Shown: positions 1-6,281 of the stretch, one piece after another | Layout: every line of letters begins with the position of its first letter | Numbering within the stretch: the stretch's first letter is position 1 | Assembly (NCBI GenBank): GCA_020851395.1 | Contig: JADZCW010000055.1 | Span: forward strand, 1 to 10,128 | Length of the DNA: 10,128 bases | Reading direction: 5' to 3' | Source of the DNA: Phycisphaeraceae bacterium | Lineage (GTDB): Bacteria; Planctomycetota; Phycisphaerae; Phycisphaerales; Phycisphaeraceae | The notes under the pieces: model-generated | Told to the model about the DNA's origin: nothing | Databases searched by the model: none | What the model saw: the letters and a program-made list of their open reading frames with translations, nothing else | Made by a program: the position numbers and the translations under genes

Positions 1-58
1 CGGCCAGGATGGCGTCCGGCGCGTTGTCGCCCCCCATGACGTCAATGCCGATTCGCAC
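1..58 (-). CDS. plsX: Phosphate acyltransferase PlsX, N-terminal fragment
   Basis: Only the first 19 codons are inside the window; the gene continues past the left edge. The translation from a GTG at 58 reads (V/M)RIGIDVMGGDNAPDAILA, which is the conserved PlsX N-terminus (IDxMGGDxAP). PlsX makes acyl-phosphate from acyl-ACP for the PlsY step that starts phospholipid synthesis, at the inner face of the cytoplasmic membrane. The GTG start is favoured by an AAGGA ribosome binding site about 7 bases upstream, and no upstream in-frame ATG competes. It follows rpmF by 30 bases on the same strand, the classic rpmF-plsX order, so the two are probably co-transcribed. Identification rests on a short stretch, but the motif is highly characteristic. 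Confidence 0.88.
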   Translation of the reverse strand, partial: MRIGIDVMGGDNAPDAILA

Positions 59-88
59 GCGTCTTCCTTGATGGAGTAGAGGCTGGGG

Positions 89-271
89 TTATTCGTCTTT
101 GGAGAGCTTGAGCTTCAGGCCCGGGCGAACATAGCCGCACTCGGGGCAGGCGGAGTGGGGAAACTTGGCGGTGCCGCAGTTGGGGCAGTGCACGGCCGCG
201 GGCCGCCGCATGGCTTGGTGCGACCGGCCCTTGCGCGACTGAGTGCGAGTCTTGCGTTGAACGGGAAGCAT
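89..271 (-). CDS. rpmF: 50S ribosomal protein L32 (zinc-ribbon form)
   Basis: The 60-residue product is a structural protein of the large ribosomal subunit. It begins MLPVQRKTRTQSRKGRSHQA, a basic N-terminus of the type seen in planctomycete L32, and carries a zinc ribbon with two CxxC pairs (C29/C32 in CPNC and C42/C45 in CPEC), so it is the zinc-binding C+ form. The frame stays open upstream of this Met, but the L32 family begins here and an AAAGG motif lies about 8 bases before the ATG. A longer 104-residue start is therefore unlikely. plsX follows 30 bases downstream. A promoter candidate (366-394) and a leader hairpin (298-325) lie upstream. The yceD/DUF177 gene often found just upstream of rpmF is absent here. 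Confidence 0.95.
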   Translation of the reverse strand: MLPVQRKTRTQSRKGRSHQAMRRPAAVHCPNCGTAKFPHSACPECGYVRPGLKLKLSKDE

Positions 272-297
272 GTCGGCTGCCTTTCTGGTCCCCCGGC

Positions 298-325
298 CTT
301 GGCGAGCTGTCTTTTGATCGCCAAG
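298..325 (-). promoter_or_regulatory. Hairpin in the rpmF-plsX leader
   Basis: A perfect 8-bp inverted repeat (CTTGGCGA / TCGCCAAG) encloses a 12-base loop. It lies between the candidate promoter and the L32 start, so it would be in the 5' untranslated region of the rpmF-plsX transcript, about 26 bases before the start codon. No T-run follows it, so it is not an intrinsic terminator. A role in autoregulation or RNA processing is possible but is inference only. Confidence 0.45.
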
Positions 326-365
326 CCGTGTGCCGTGGCTGGAGCTGCTTAGGAATAAGTGAGGA

Positions 366-394
366 AGCTTAACGGTCCCCCCAGGGGGCGTCAA
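366..394 (-). promoter_or_regulatory. Candidate sigma-70-type promoter for rpmF-plsX
   Basis: Reading the minus strand, TTGACG (394-389; 5 of 6 to TTGACA) is followed after exactly 17 bases by TAAGCT (371-366), which keeps the T, A and final T of the -10 box. Transcription would start near 359, giving a leader of about 88 bases. The spacer contains a palindrome, CCCCC-T-GGGGG, and AAGCTT occurs at both ends (365-370 and 393-398), so an operator over the promoter is conceivable. The gap 272-430 holds no gene. Confidence 0.5.
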
Positions 395-418
395 GCTTGG
401 CAAACCCTCAAGCCAAGC
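395..418 (-). terminator. Hairpin after uxaE (terminator-like, no T-run)
   Basis: A 7-bp stem (GCTTGGC / GCCAAGC) with a 10-base loop begins 12 bases after the uxaE stop codon. It lacks a proper T-run, so it would be a weak or factor-dependent terminator or a 3'-end stabilising structure. It directly abuts the -35 box of the rpmF promoter. Confidence 0.3.
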
Positions 419-430
419 CCTTAACCGCCT

Positions 431-1687
431 TTACGCGCCAAGTCCGGACGTCAGGGCCGCAAGATGCTTTTCAAAATGCAGTTGCAGCACCTCCAGGTGC
501 GTCTGGGGGTTCTCCTTGAGCACCTGATGCACGGCCGGGCCAAGCTGGGCGTCGGTCAGAACCGAGCCGAAGGTCACGTGCAGGATCTGCCGGCCGTCGT
601 TCTGGTCGAGGTAGAGCTTCTCCAGCCGGGCCTGGTCGGCCACCTGAGCGGGGGCGGGCACCCGCCCCAGGGCGGCGCTGACGTGGTAGGTCGCCTTGTC
701 CGTCTCGAACCGGCCGCGGGCGAAGTCGACGATCTTGCGGAAGAGGTCCGGCTGGTGCCGGCTGGTCACCCGCAGGGCCTCGAGGTAGCTCGTGCCGGCC
801 GTCTTGACGTGGAAGAGTCCGCTGGTGATCCGGGCGAAACTGGCGTAGATCGAGAGTTTGTCCGAGCCCGAGTGCAGGCTGAGCTTGTAGGGCCCGAGGT
901 GCCGGGCGATGGCGGCGTGGTCGGCCAGCGAACGCTCGAAGGCCGCGATGTCCCCCTTGTAGTCGATGCCCTTCTCGAAGTCCCCGACGTAGCGGGGGGC
1001 GAGGCTGACGATCTGGACGCCGGCCTGACGGAGCTGGTCGGCGATGATGTAGTGCTCGGCCAGTGTGGTGGGCTGCGGCGTCTCGTCGACGCTCAGTTCG
1101 ATCTCGAAAGCTTTGCCCCGCTTGGCCATGACGGCGGCGATGTGCCTGGCCAGGGTGATGGTGTGGGCGATGGCCCGACCGTACTTAACGGCCGCACGCT
1201 GGACGGTCACGGGGTCGAATTCGATCTGTGGTCCGTTGGGAACGGCCAGGGTCTTGCCGAGGTAGCTGCCGACCCACGTCGCCTGATCACGCACATTGCC
1301 GAACCGCTGCTCAAGCAGGGCGCCCGGTTCGGCCGGGTAAGTGTCGGCCTGCGGGTCGACGTGCTCGGAGGGGTCGATGGTGAAGAAGACGAAGCCGGCC
1401 GCGGCGGTGAGGTCCACATCGGCGGGCGTCTTGAGATGGTCGGCGTCCGCGCCCCAGGCGTGTGAATAGTCGGCCCGGTCGAGCGCCTGCTGGGCGGCGG
1501 CCATGACCTGTTGCGGGGTACGGCGGGTGCGGGTCATCTCCCGGATCGACTGCTGGGCGAAGATGCCCCTGATCGAACCACCCTTGCTCATCAGGGCCGC
1601 GAGGTGGCCGGGCGTGGCCGTGCCCAGGCGGTCGCCGAAACCGAAGGAGGGAGCCAGGCCAAGGGGCGTCGGTCCGGGTGCGCTCAT
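431..1687 (-). CDS. uxaE: Tagaturonate epimerase UxaE
   Basis: The 418-residue protein matches the UxaE family, which interconverts D-tagaturonate and D-fructuronate and joins the galacturonate and glucuronate branches of hexuronate catabolism; it is cytosolic. Recognisable family stretches are HAWGADADHLKT (76-87), GFVFFTIDPSEHV (98-110), ELSVDET (197-203), SLHSGSDKLSIY (270-281) and HVKTAGTSYLEALR (293-306). Their His, Asp and Glu residues are plausible metal or substrate ligands. The frame is open far upstream through a tRNA gene, so the start must be internal. ATG at 1687 is chosen because a GGAG motif lies about 11 bases upstream and the family-like sequence begins shortly after it. The next gene on this strand (tRNA-Ala) is closed off by its own terminator, and I see no clear promoter in the 42 bases left, so transcription may come from read-through. 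No other hexuronate genes are in the window. Confidence 0.88.
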   Translation of the reverse strand: MSAPGPTPLGLAPSFGFGDRLGTATPGHLAALMSKGGSIRGIFAQQSIREMTRTRRTPQQVMAAAQQALDRADYSHAWGADADHLKTPADVDLTAAAGFVFFTIDPSEHVDPQADTYPAEPGALLEQRFGNVRDQATWVGSYLGKTLAVPNGPQIEFDPVTVQRAAVKYGRAIAHTITLARHIAAVMAKRGKAFEIELSVDETPQPTTLAEHYIIADQLRQAGVQIVSLAPRYVGDFEKGIDYKGDIAAFERSLADHAAIARHLGPYKLSLHSGSDKLSIYASFARITSGLFHVKTAGTSYLEALRVTSRHQPDLFRKIVDFARGRFETDKATYHVSAALGRVPAPAQVADQARLEKLYLDQNDGRQILHVTFGSVLTDAQLGPAVHQVLKENPQTHLEVLQLHFEKHLAALTSGLGA

Positions 1688-1729
1688 GGGAATGGGGACT
1701 CCGTTGGGGGGTAAAAGGCCCACGCGATC

Positions 1730-1758
1730 AGAAACAAACAGGCCCGCGGGGCGGGCCT
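1730..1758 (-). terminator. Intrinsic terminator of the tRNA-Ala gene
   Basis: On the minus strand AGGCCCGC, a 3-base loop and GCGGGCCT form a perfect 8-bp GC-rich stem (1758-1740), followed at once by TGTTTGTTTC (1739-1730). It sits about 20 bases after the tRNA 3' end and before uxaE, and so separates the two. Confidence 0.75.
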
Positions 1759-1778
1759 GCGATCGAGTCTGGGGGAAG

Positions 1779-1851
1779 TGGAGCCGACCGGGATCGAACC
1801 GGCAACCTCTACATTGCGAACGTAGCGCTCTCCCAGTTGAGCTACGGCCCC
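1779..1851 (-). tRNA. tRNA-Ala, anticodon CGC
   Basis: The full cloverleaf can be drawn by hand: 7-bp acceptor stem (GGGGCCG / CGGCTCC), 4-bp D stem (GCTC / GAGC) with GG in the loop, 5-bp anticodon stem around TTCGCAA, a 5-base variable loop and a 5-bp T stem around TTCGATC. The total is 73 bases with discriminator A. The anticodon is CGC, decoding GCG alanine codons. The G3-U70 wobble pair, the identity element of alanyl-tRNA synthetase, is present. The genomic sequence after the discriminator is CTT, so CCA is not encoded and must be added. A well-spaced promoter and an intrinsic terminator flank the gene, making it a single-gene unit. Confidence 0.97.
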
Positions 1852-1864
1852 GCAAGGAGGATTG

Positions 1865-1893
1865 ATGGTATCGGGCGGTGCGCGCGGTGGCAA
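1865..1893 (-). promoter_or_regulatory. Promoter of tRNA-Ala
   Basis: On the minus strand TTGCCA (1893-1888; 5 of 6) and TACCAT (1870-1865; 4 of 6) are separated by exactly 17 bases. The predicted start, near 1858, is about 7 bases before the mature tRNA 5' end, a normal arrangement for a tRNA gene. Confidence 0.62.
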
Positions 1894-1909
1894 CCGTGGA
1901 GGAAGGCAG

Positions 1910-1951
1910 GGGGATGGGAGTCGGGGATGGGGGGTTAGGGATGGGGTGAAC
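1910..1951 (+). repeat. G-rich heptanucleotide tandem repeat
   Basis: Six degenerate 7-base units run in register: GGGGATG, GGAGTCG, GGGATGG, GGGGTTA, GGGATGG, GGTGAAC. They resemble the short tandemly repeated (STRR) heptamers known from cyanobacteria. The tract lies upstream of both the tRNA promoter (minus) and the decarboxylase beta gene (plus). It is the left arm of a larger inverted arrangement with 2030-2064. Confidence 0.7.
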
Positions 1952-1952
1952 C

Positions 1953-2004
1953 AGGCGTTGCGCGGGAGATCGAAGATCGCCGTACTCCGTTGCGCACCAC
2001 GCCT
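1953..2004. repeat. Imperfect inverted repeat between the heptad tracts
   Basis: AGGCGTTGCGC (1953-1963) is echoed by GCGCACCACGCCT (1992-2004), whose complement reads AGGCGTGGTGCGC, so the two differ mainly by a 2-base insertion. Weaker similarity continues outwards on both sides towards the heptad tracts. Together they suggest a nested stem inside the heptad-bounded palindrome. I see no convincing plus-strand promoter for the downstream gene in this stretch. Confidence 0.45.
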
Positions 2005-2029
2005 CGTTGCCATTGACGATAAACTGCTC

Positions 2030-2064
2030 CAATCCCCAACCCCTAATCCCTTCTCCCGAGATCC
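2030..2064 (-). repeat. C-rich heptanucleotide tandem repeat (right arm)
   Basis: On the plus strand the units are CAATCCC, CAACCCC, TAATCCC, TTCTCCC, GAGATCC, all 7 bases in register. The complement of 2030-2050 matches 1924-1944 at 17 of 21 positions with the heptads aligned, so the two tracts form an inverted repeat about 85 bases apart. The tract ends 2 bases before the start codon of the beta-subunit gene and occupies the place of its ribosome binding site. Confidence 0.7.
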
Positions 2065-2066
2065 CC

Positions 2067-3191
2067 ATGCAGGAATTGCTCGCCGGCCCCTTGAGCCTGA
2101 CCCCCGGCCATGCCGTGATGTTCATCGTGGCCGGCCTGCTCATCTGGTTGGCCATCGCCAAGGAATATGAGCCGACGCTGCTGCTGCCGATCGGCTTCGG
2201 CGCGATCCTGGCCAACATTCCCCTCTCGGCCGCCATCGACCACGTGGTCGGCGGCCAGACGGTCGAGGGGCCGCTGTCGTTGCTGGTGGACATGGGCATC
2301 GAGACCGAACTTTTTCCGCTGCTGATCTTCATCGCCGTGGGGGCGATGATCGACTTTACGCCACTTTTGCAGCGGCCGGTGCTGCTGCTGTTCGGGGCGG
2401 CGGCCCAGTTCGGGATCTTCGTGACGCTCTGCATTGCGGCCCTGGCGGGGTTCAGCCTCAAGGAATCGGCCTCCATCGGCATCATCGGCGCCGCCGACGG
2501 GCCGACGTCCATCTACGTCGCCACCAAGTTTGCTCCGCACCTGCGGGCTCCAATCTCCGTCGCGGCCTATTCCTACATGGCCCTGGTGCCCATCATCCAG
2601 CCGCCGGTGATCCGGCTGCTGACAAGCCGGCGCGAGCGGGCCATCCGCATGGACGTCCACGACCAGCGGCCCGTCTCTCGGGCCACGAAAATCCTCTTCC
2701 CCATCCTGCTGACGCTGCTGGCGAGCCTGCTGGTGCCGTCGGCCACGGCGCTGATCGGCTTCCTGATGTTCGGCAACCTGCTGCGCGAGGCCGGCGTGGT
2801 CGATCGTCTGGCCAAGGGGGCCCAGAACGAGCTGGCCAACCTCGTGACCATCCTGCTGGGCATCACCATCGGTTCGACCATGACGGCCGAGGCGTTCCTG
2901 CGGCCCAGCACGCTGCTGATCCTGGGCATGGGCCTGGTGGCCTTCGTCTTCGACACGGCCGGCGGCGTGCTCTTTGCCAAGCTGCTGAACCTGGGGCTGC
3001 GGCACAAGGTCAATCCCATGATCGGCGCCTGCGGCATCTCGGCCTTCCCGATGTCCGCTCGCGTGATCCACAAGCTCGGTCAGGAAGCGGACCCGCAGAG
3101 CATCCTGCTCATGCACGCCGTGGGCGCCAACGTCGGCGGCCAGATCGGCTCGGTCATCGCCGGCGGCCTGATCCTCGCCCTGGTGCGCTAG
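2067..3191 (+). CDS. oadB: Sodium ion-translocating decarboxylase beta subunit
   Basis: This is a 374-residue polytopic inner-membrane protein of the OadB/GcdB/MmdB family. The beta subunit decarboxylates the carboxybiotin intermediate and uses the energy to export Na+. Diagnostic stretches are GIIGAADGPTSIYV (138-151; D144 is the counterpart of the essential Asp in the OadB ion path), GNLLREAGVVDRL (236-248), NPMIGACGISAFPMSARV (316-333) and GANVGGQIGSVIAGG (353-367). Hydrophobic segments alternate through the chain and its length is normal for the family. The ATG at 2067 is preferred because the family-like sequence begins at once; the 20 codons open upstream are heptad repeat and low-complexity sequence. 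The ribosome binding site is poor. A gamma-like subunit follows 24 bases downstream, but the carboxyltransferase and biotin-carrier subunits are not in the window, so the substrate (oxaloacetate, methylmalonyl-CoA or glutaconyl-CoA) cannot be told. The symbol denotes the family only. Confidence 0.93.
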   Translation: MQELLAGPLSLTPGHAVMFIVAGLLIWLAIAKEYEPTLLLPIGFGAILANIPLSAAIDHVVGGQTVEGPLSLLVDMGIETELFPLLIFIAVGAMIDFTPLLQRPVLLLFGAAAQFGIFVTLCIAALAGFSLKESASIGIIGAADGPTSIYVATKFAPHLRAPISVAAYSYMALVPIIQPPVIRLLTSRRERAIRMDVHDQRPVSRATKILFPILLTLLASLLVPSATALIGFLMFGNLLREAGVVDRLAKGAQNELANLVTILLGITIGSTMTAEAFLRPSTLLILGMGLVAFVFDTAGGVLFAKLLNLGLRHKVNPMIGACGISAFPMSARVIHKLGQEADPQSILLMHAVGANVGGQIGSVIAGGLILALVR

Positions 3192-3202
3192 ACTATTGCA
3201 CG

Positions 3203-3216
3203 CCCCCCACCCCCCA
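3203..3216 (+). repeat. Two CCCCCCA heptads at a start codon
   Basis: CCCCCCA occurs twice in tandem (3203-3209, 3210-3216), and the last A is the first base of the candidate ATG of the gamma gene. It has the same 7-base period and C-rich strand as the tracts at 2030-2064 and 3363-3404. Two copies alone could be chance. Confidence 0.4.
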
Positions 3217-3386
3217 TGCCGGAACCCGCCATGCTCAGCCCCGACGCCCTCGACACCTTCCAGCAGGCCCTGCGCATCACCGGCCTGGGCATGCTGGGCA
3301 TCTTCGTCTTCATGGCCCTGTTCTACGGCCTGATCGAGCTGCTCTCGCGTGTGCTCAAGCCCTCACCCCCGACTCCTCATTCCTAA
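3216..3386 (+). CDS. oadG: Short OadG-like gamma subunit of the Na+ pump decarboxylase
   Basis: A 56-residue frame sits between the beta gene and the four-cysteine protein. It has a short polar N-terminus (MPEPAMLSPDALDTFQQALR), one hydrophobic segment (about 21-43, ITGLGMLGIFVFMALFYGLI), then ELLSRVLKP and a proline-rich tail. The pattern 'ALxITxLGMxxxFxxLxxLxxxIxLLSR' is that of OadG/gamma subunits, single-span proteins that hold alpha and beta together. Position directly after beta supports this, although many operons place gamma before alpha. The tail PSPPTPHS and the stop codon lie within a heptad repeat, and the hydrophilic C-terminal region of longer gammas is missing. An alternative start at 3231 (M6) has a GGAA motif 6 bases upstream and may be the real one; the 3216 ATG has no visible ribosome binding site. 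Confidence 0.7.
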   Translation: MPEPAMLSPDALDTFQQALRITGLGMLGIFVFMALFYGLIELLSRVLKPSPPTPHS

Positions 3387-3404
3387 CTCCTGATTCCTCT
3401 TTCT
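3363..3404 (-). repeat. Heptanucleotide tandem repeat overlapping the gamma gene end
   Basis: Six 7-base units in register on the plus strand: TCACCCC, CGACTCC, TCATTCC, TAACTCC, TGATTCC, TCTTTCT. On the minus strand the core is GGAnTnA/G, the same style as the tracts at 1910-2064. The first three units encode the tail of the gamma frame, the TAA of the fourth unit is its stop codon, and the rest fills the gap before the next gene at 3409. Confidence 0.8.
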
Positions 3405-3408
3405 TCCT

Positions 3409-3702
3409 ATGAAATGTCCCGAGTGCGGCGCACGCATGATCGAGGGCTTCATCCCCACGCACGGGGGGATCTACTGGTTCACGCGCGACGAGCGGTATGG
3501 CTTCCTCTCCTTCGCCCGGGCGCTGCCGGGCACGACGACGTGGATGCGACTGTCGAAGCTCGAGGCCTACCGTTGTCCGGCCTGCCGGCTGGTGACGTTC
3601 CGCTACGGCAAGGTCTTCAAGGACGCCGACGACCTGGCGGCCGAGCAGGCCCTGCCGGGGACGGGGTTCCCGGGGGCGGGGGCCGGGCCGCCCTCCGACT
3701 GA
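3409..3702 (+). CDS. Small four-cysteine protein, DUF6487-like
   Basis: The 97-residue protein starts MKCPECGARMIEGFI and has a second cysteine pair at C56/C59 (RCPAC), so C3, C6, C56 and C59 could bind one zinc. GGIYW (19-23) followed by a variable stretch and then YRCPAC is the layout I associate with the DUF6487 family (PF20097-like), whose function is unknown to me. The last 15 residues are Gly/Pro/Ala-rich and probably disordered. There is no signal peptide or membrane segment. It starts 22 bases after the gamma frame, across the heptad tract, with no good ribosome binding site, and may be co-transcribed with beta and gamma. Whether it serves the decarboxylase is unknown. Confidence 0.75.
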   Translation: MKCPECGARMIEGFIPTHGGIYWFTRDERYGFLSFARALPGTTTWMRLSKLEAYRCPACRLVTFRYGKVFKDADDLAAEQALPGTGFPGAGAGPPSD

Positions 3703-3709
3703 TTTTTTT
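3672..3709 (+). terminator. Possible terminator after the four-cysteine gene
   Basis: GGGGGCGG (3672-3679) can pair with CCGCCCTC (3688-3695), with one G-T pair and an 8-base loop. Seven T residues follow at 3703-3709 after a 7-base gap. The stem overlaps the end of the coding region, and the gap before the T-run is longer than ideal. Confidence 0.4.
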
Positions 3710-3710
3710 G

Positions 3711-3740
3711 TGAACAGCGAGAGGGCTTGGGTTGTAGAAT
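3711..3740 (+). promoter_or_regulatory. Candidate promoter for the ABC ATPase gene
   Basis: TGAACA (3711-3716; 4 of 6) and TAGAAT (3735-3740; 5 of 6) are 18 bases apart and lie just after the possible terminator. The predicted start near 3747 would give a leader of about 15 bases that still contains the GAGG ribosome binding site (3748-3751). Confidence 0.4.
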
Positions 3741-3761
3741 TCACGCCGAGGTATCCGGCTG

Positions 3762-4466
3762 ATGGAATGCGTCGCTCAGCTCAGGCGCGTCGAGAAGATC
3801 TACCAGCTCAGCGGAGCGGTGCCGCCGGTGCGCGCCCTCGGCGGGGTGGACCTGGACATCCCCCGCGGGCAGTACCTGGCCGTGATGGGCGCGTCCGGCA
3901 GCGGCAAGAGCACGCTCATGAACATCCTCGGCTGCCTCGACAAGCCCAGCGTCGGCGAGTACCTACTGGCCGGCCGCAACACGCGTGAGCTGGACGACGA
4001 CGAGCTTAGCGCGGTCCGCGGCAAGCACATCGGTTTTATCTTCCAGGCCTTCAACCTCATCCCGCAGTTGACGGTGCAGCAGAACGTCGAGGTGCCGCTG
4101 TTCTATCAGGGCATCCACCCGCGCCGCCGGCACGAGATGGCTCGGCGCGCCATCGAGCGCGTCGGCCTGGGCCCGCGGGCCGACCACCGGCCGAACCAGC
4201 TCTCCGGCGGCCAGATGCAGCGCGCCGCCATCGCCCGCGCCCTGGCCTCCGAGCCCACCCTGCTCCTGGCCGACGAGCCCACGGGCAACCTCGACTCGGC
4301 CACCGGCCGGGCCATCCTGGACATGTTCGACGAGCTGCACGCCCAGGGGCTGACCATCGCCATGGTCACGCATGACCCGACCGTCGCCCGCCGCTGCCAG
4401 CGTGTCGTGCGCATGCAGGACGGCCTGGTCGACACGGACCAGATGCAGGTCCAGTCGACGTCATAA
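3762..4466 (+). CDS. ABC transporter ATP-binding protein, LolD/MacB type
   Basis: The 234-residue nucleotide-binding subunit is complete: Walker A GASGSGKST (43-51), Q-loop Q95 within GFIFQAFNLIP, signature LSGGQ (147-151), Walker B LLLADE (167-172) followed by PTGNLD, and switch His204 in VTHD. The FQxFNLIPxLT and DEPTGNLDS stretches place it in the MacB/LolD/FtsE-like group, which powers lipoprotein release, efflux or mechanotransmission rather than classic solute import. The start at 3762 has a GAGG motif 10 bases upstream. No permease lies in the window: the next gene is on the other strand and the upstream neighbour is the four-cysteine protein. The membrane partner must be encoded elsewhere, and the substrate cannot be inferred. 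The stop codon is immediately followed by the stop codon of the convergent gene. Confidence 0.93.
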   Translation: MECVAQLRRVEKIYQLSGAVPPVRALGGVDLDIPRGQYLAVMGASGSGKSTLMNILGCLDKPSVGEYLLAGRNTRELDDDELSAVRGKHIGFIFQAFNLIPQLTVQQNVEVPLFYQGIHPRRRHEMARRAIERVGLGPRADHRPNQLSGGQMQRAAIARALASEPTLLLADEPTGNLDSATGRAILDMFDELHAQGLTIAMVTHDPTVARRCQRVVRMQDGLVDTDQMQVQSTS

Positions 4467-5993
<1,527 letters not shown>

Positions 5994-6281
5994 CGCATCA
6001 GTCCTCGCGCAGCCTGACATCGACTGCCCACCCCGACTTGGCACTCGGTGATCGCGTGTGCTTTTTTAATCGGCAGTTGTGCGGCGCCACTTAATCATCT
6101 TCGATGATGTGCCGCGGGCGGTCATGGCCGCTGATCAAAGGGAAAAACAGCTAGGAAATTAGAAAAACACTGCGCGCGATATGACGCAGGCCGTGGCGTA
6201 ATCGCCCCATCAATGCGAAAAATTTAGCCGACAAAACAGTGCCCTTTTTCGTCCGTCATGTTGACGCCGGTCCCGCCACGG
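5994..6281. other. Gene-free AT-rich gap with A-tracts and a small hairpin
   Basis: These 288 bases lie between the end of the glycosyltransferase gene and the start of the HDOD-GGDEF gene, both on the minus strand, and should hold the latter's promoter and leader. From about 6060 to 6250 the base composition is visibly more AT-rich than anywhere else in the window. A-tracts occur at 6143-6147, 6156-6158, 6163-6167, 6218-6222 and 6233-6236, and T-runs at 6062-6067 and 6245-6249. A perfect 6-bp hairpin (ATCATC, 3-base loop, GATGAT) lies at 6094-6108. I found no convincing -35/-10 pair, no riboswitch signature and no coding frame of substance. Confidence 0.5.

Noticed and set aside
464..1465. 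Long plus-strand open frame (333 codons) opposite uxaE
   Set aside because: It is antisense to a clear enzyme gene. The translation is Val/Gly/Leu-rich with no recognisable motif, as expected for the shadow of a GC-rich gene.
1779..2064. tRNA-associated integration site or genomic island boundary
   Set aside because: There is no integrase gene nearby, and I did not see a repeat of the tRNA 3' end in the window. The heptad palindrome does not include tRNA sequence.
1688..2512. Upstream extension of the uxaE reading frame
   Set aside because: It passes through a terminator, a complete tRNA gene and the antisense of the beta-subunit gene; the GC-rich sequence simply lacks stops in this frame.
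2043..3116. Minus-strand open frame (357 codons) opposite the decarboxylase beta gene
   Set aside because: The translation is His/Gln/Asp/Arg-rich low complexity with no membrane or domain pattern; the plus-strand gene has strong family motifs.
5994..6281. Cyclic di-GMP riboswitch in the leader of the HDOD-GGDEF gene
   Set aside because: I looked for the conserved GEMM-type core and tetraloop-receptor pattern and did not see them.
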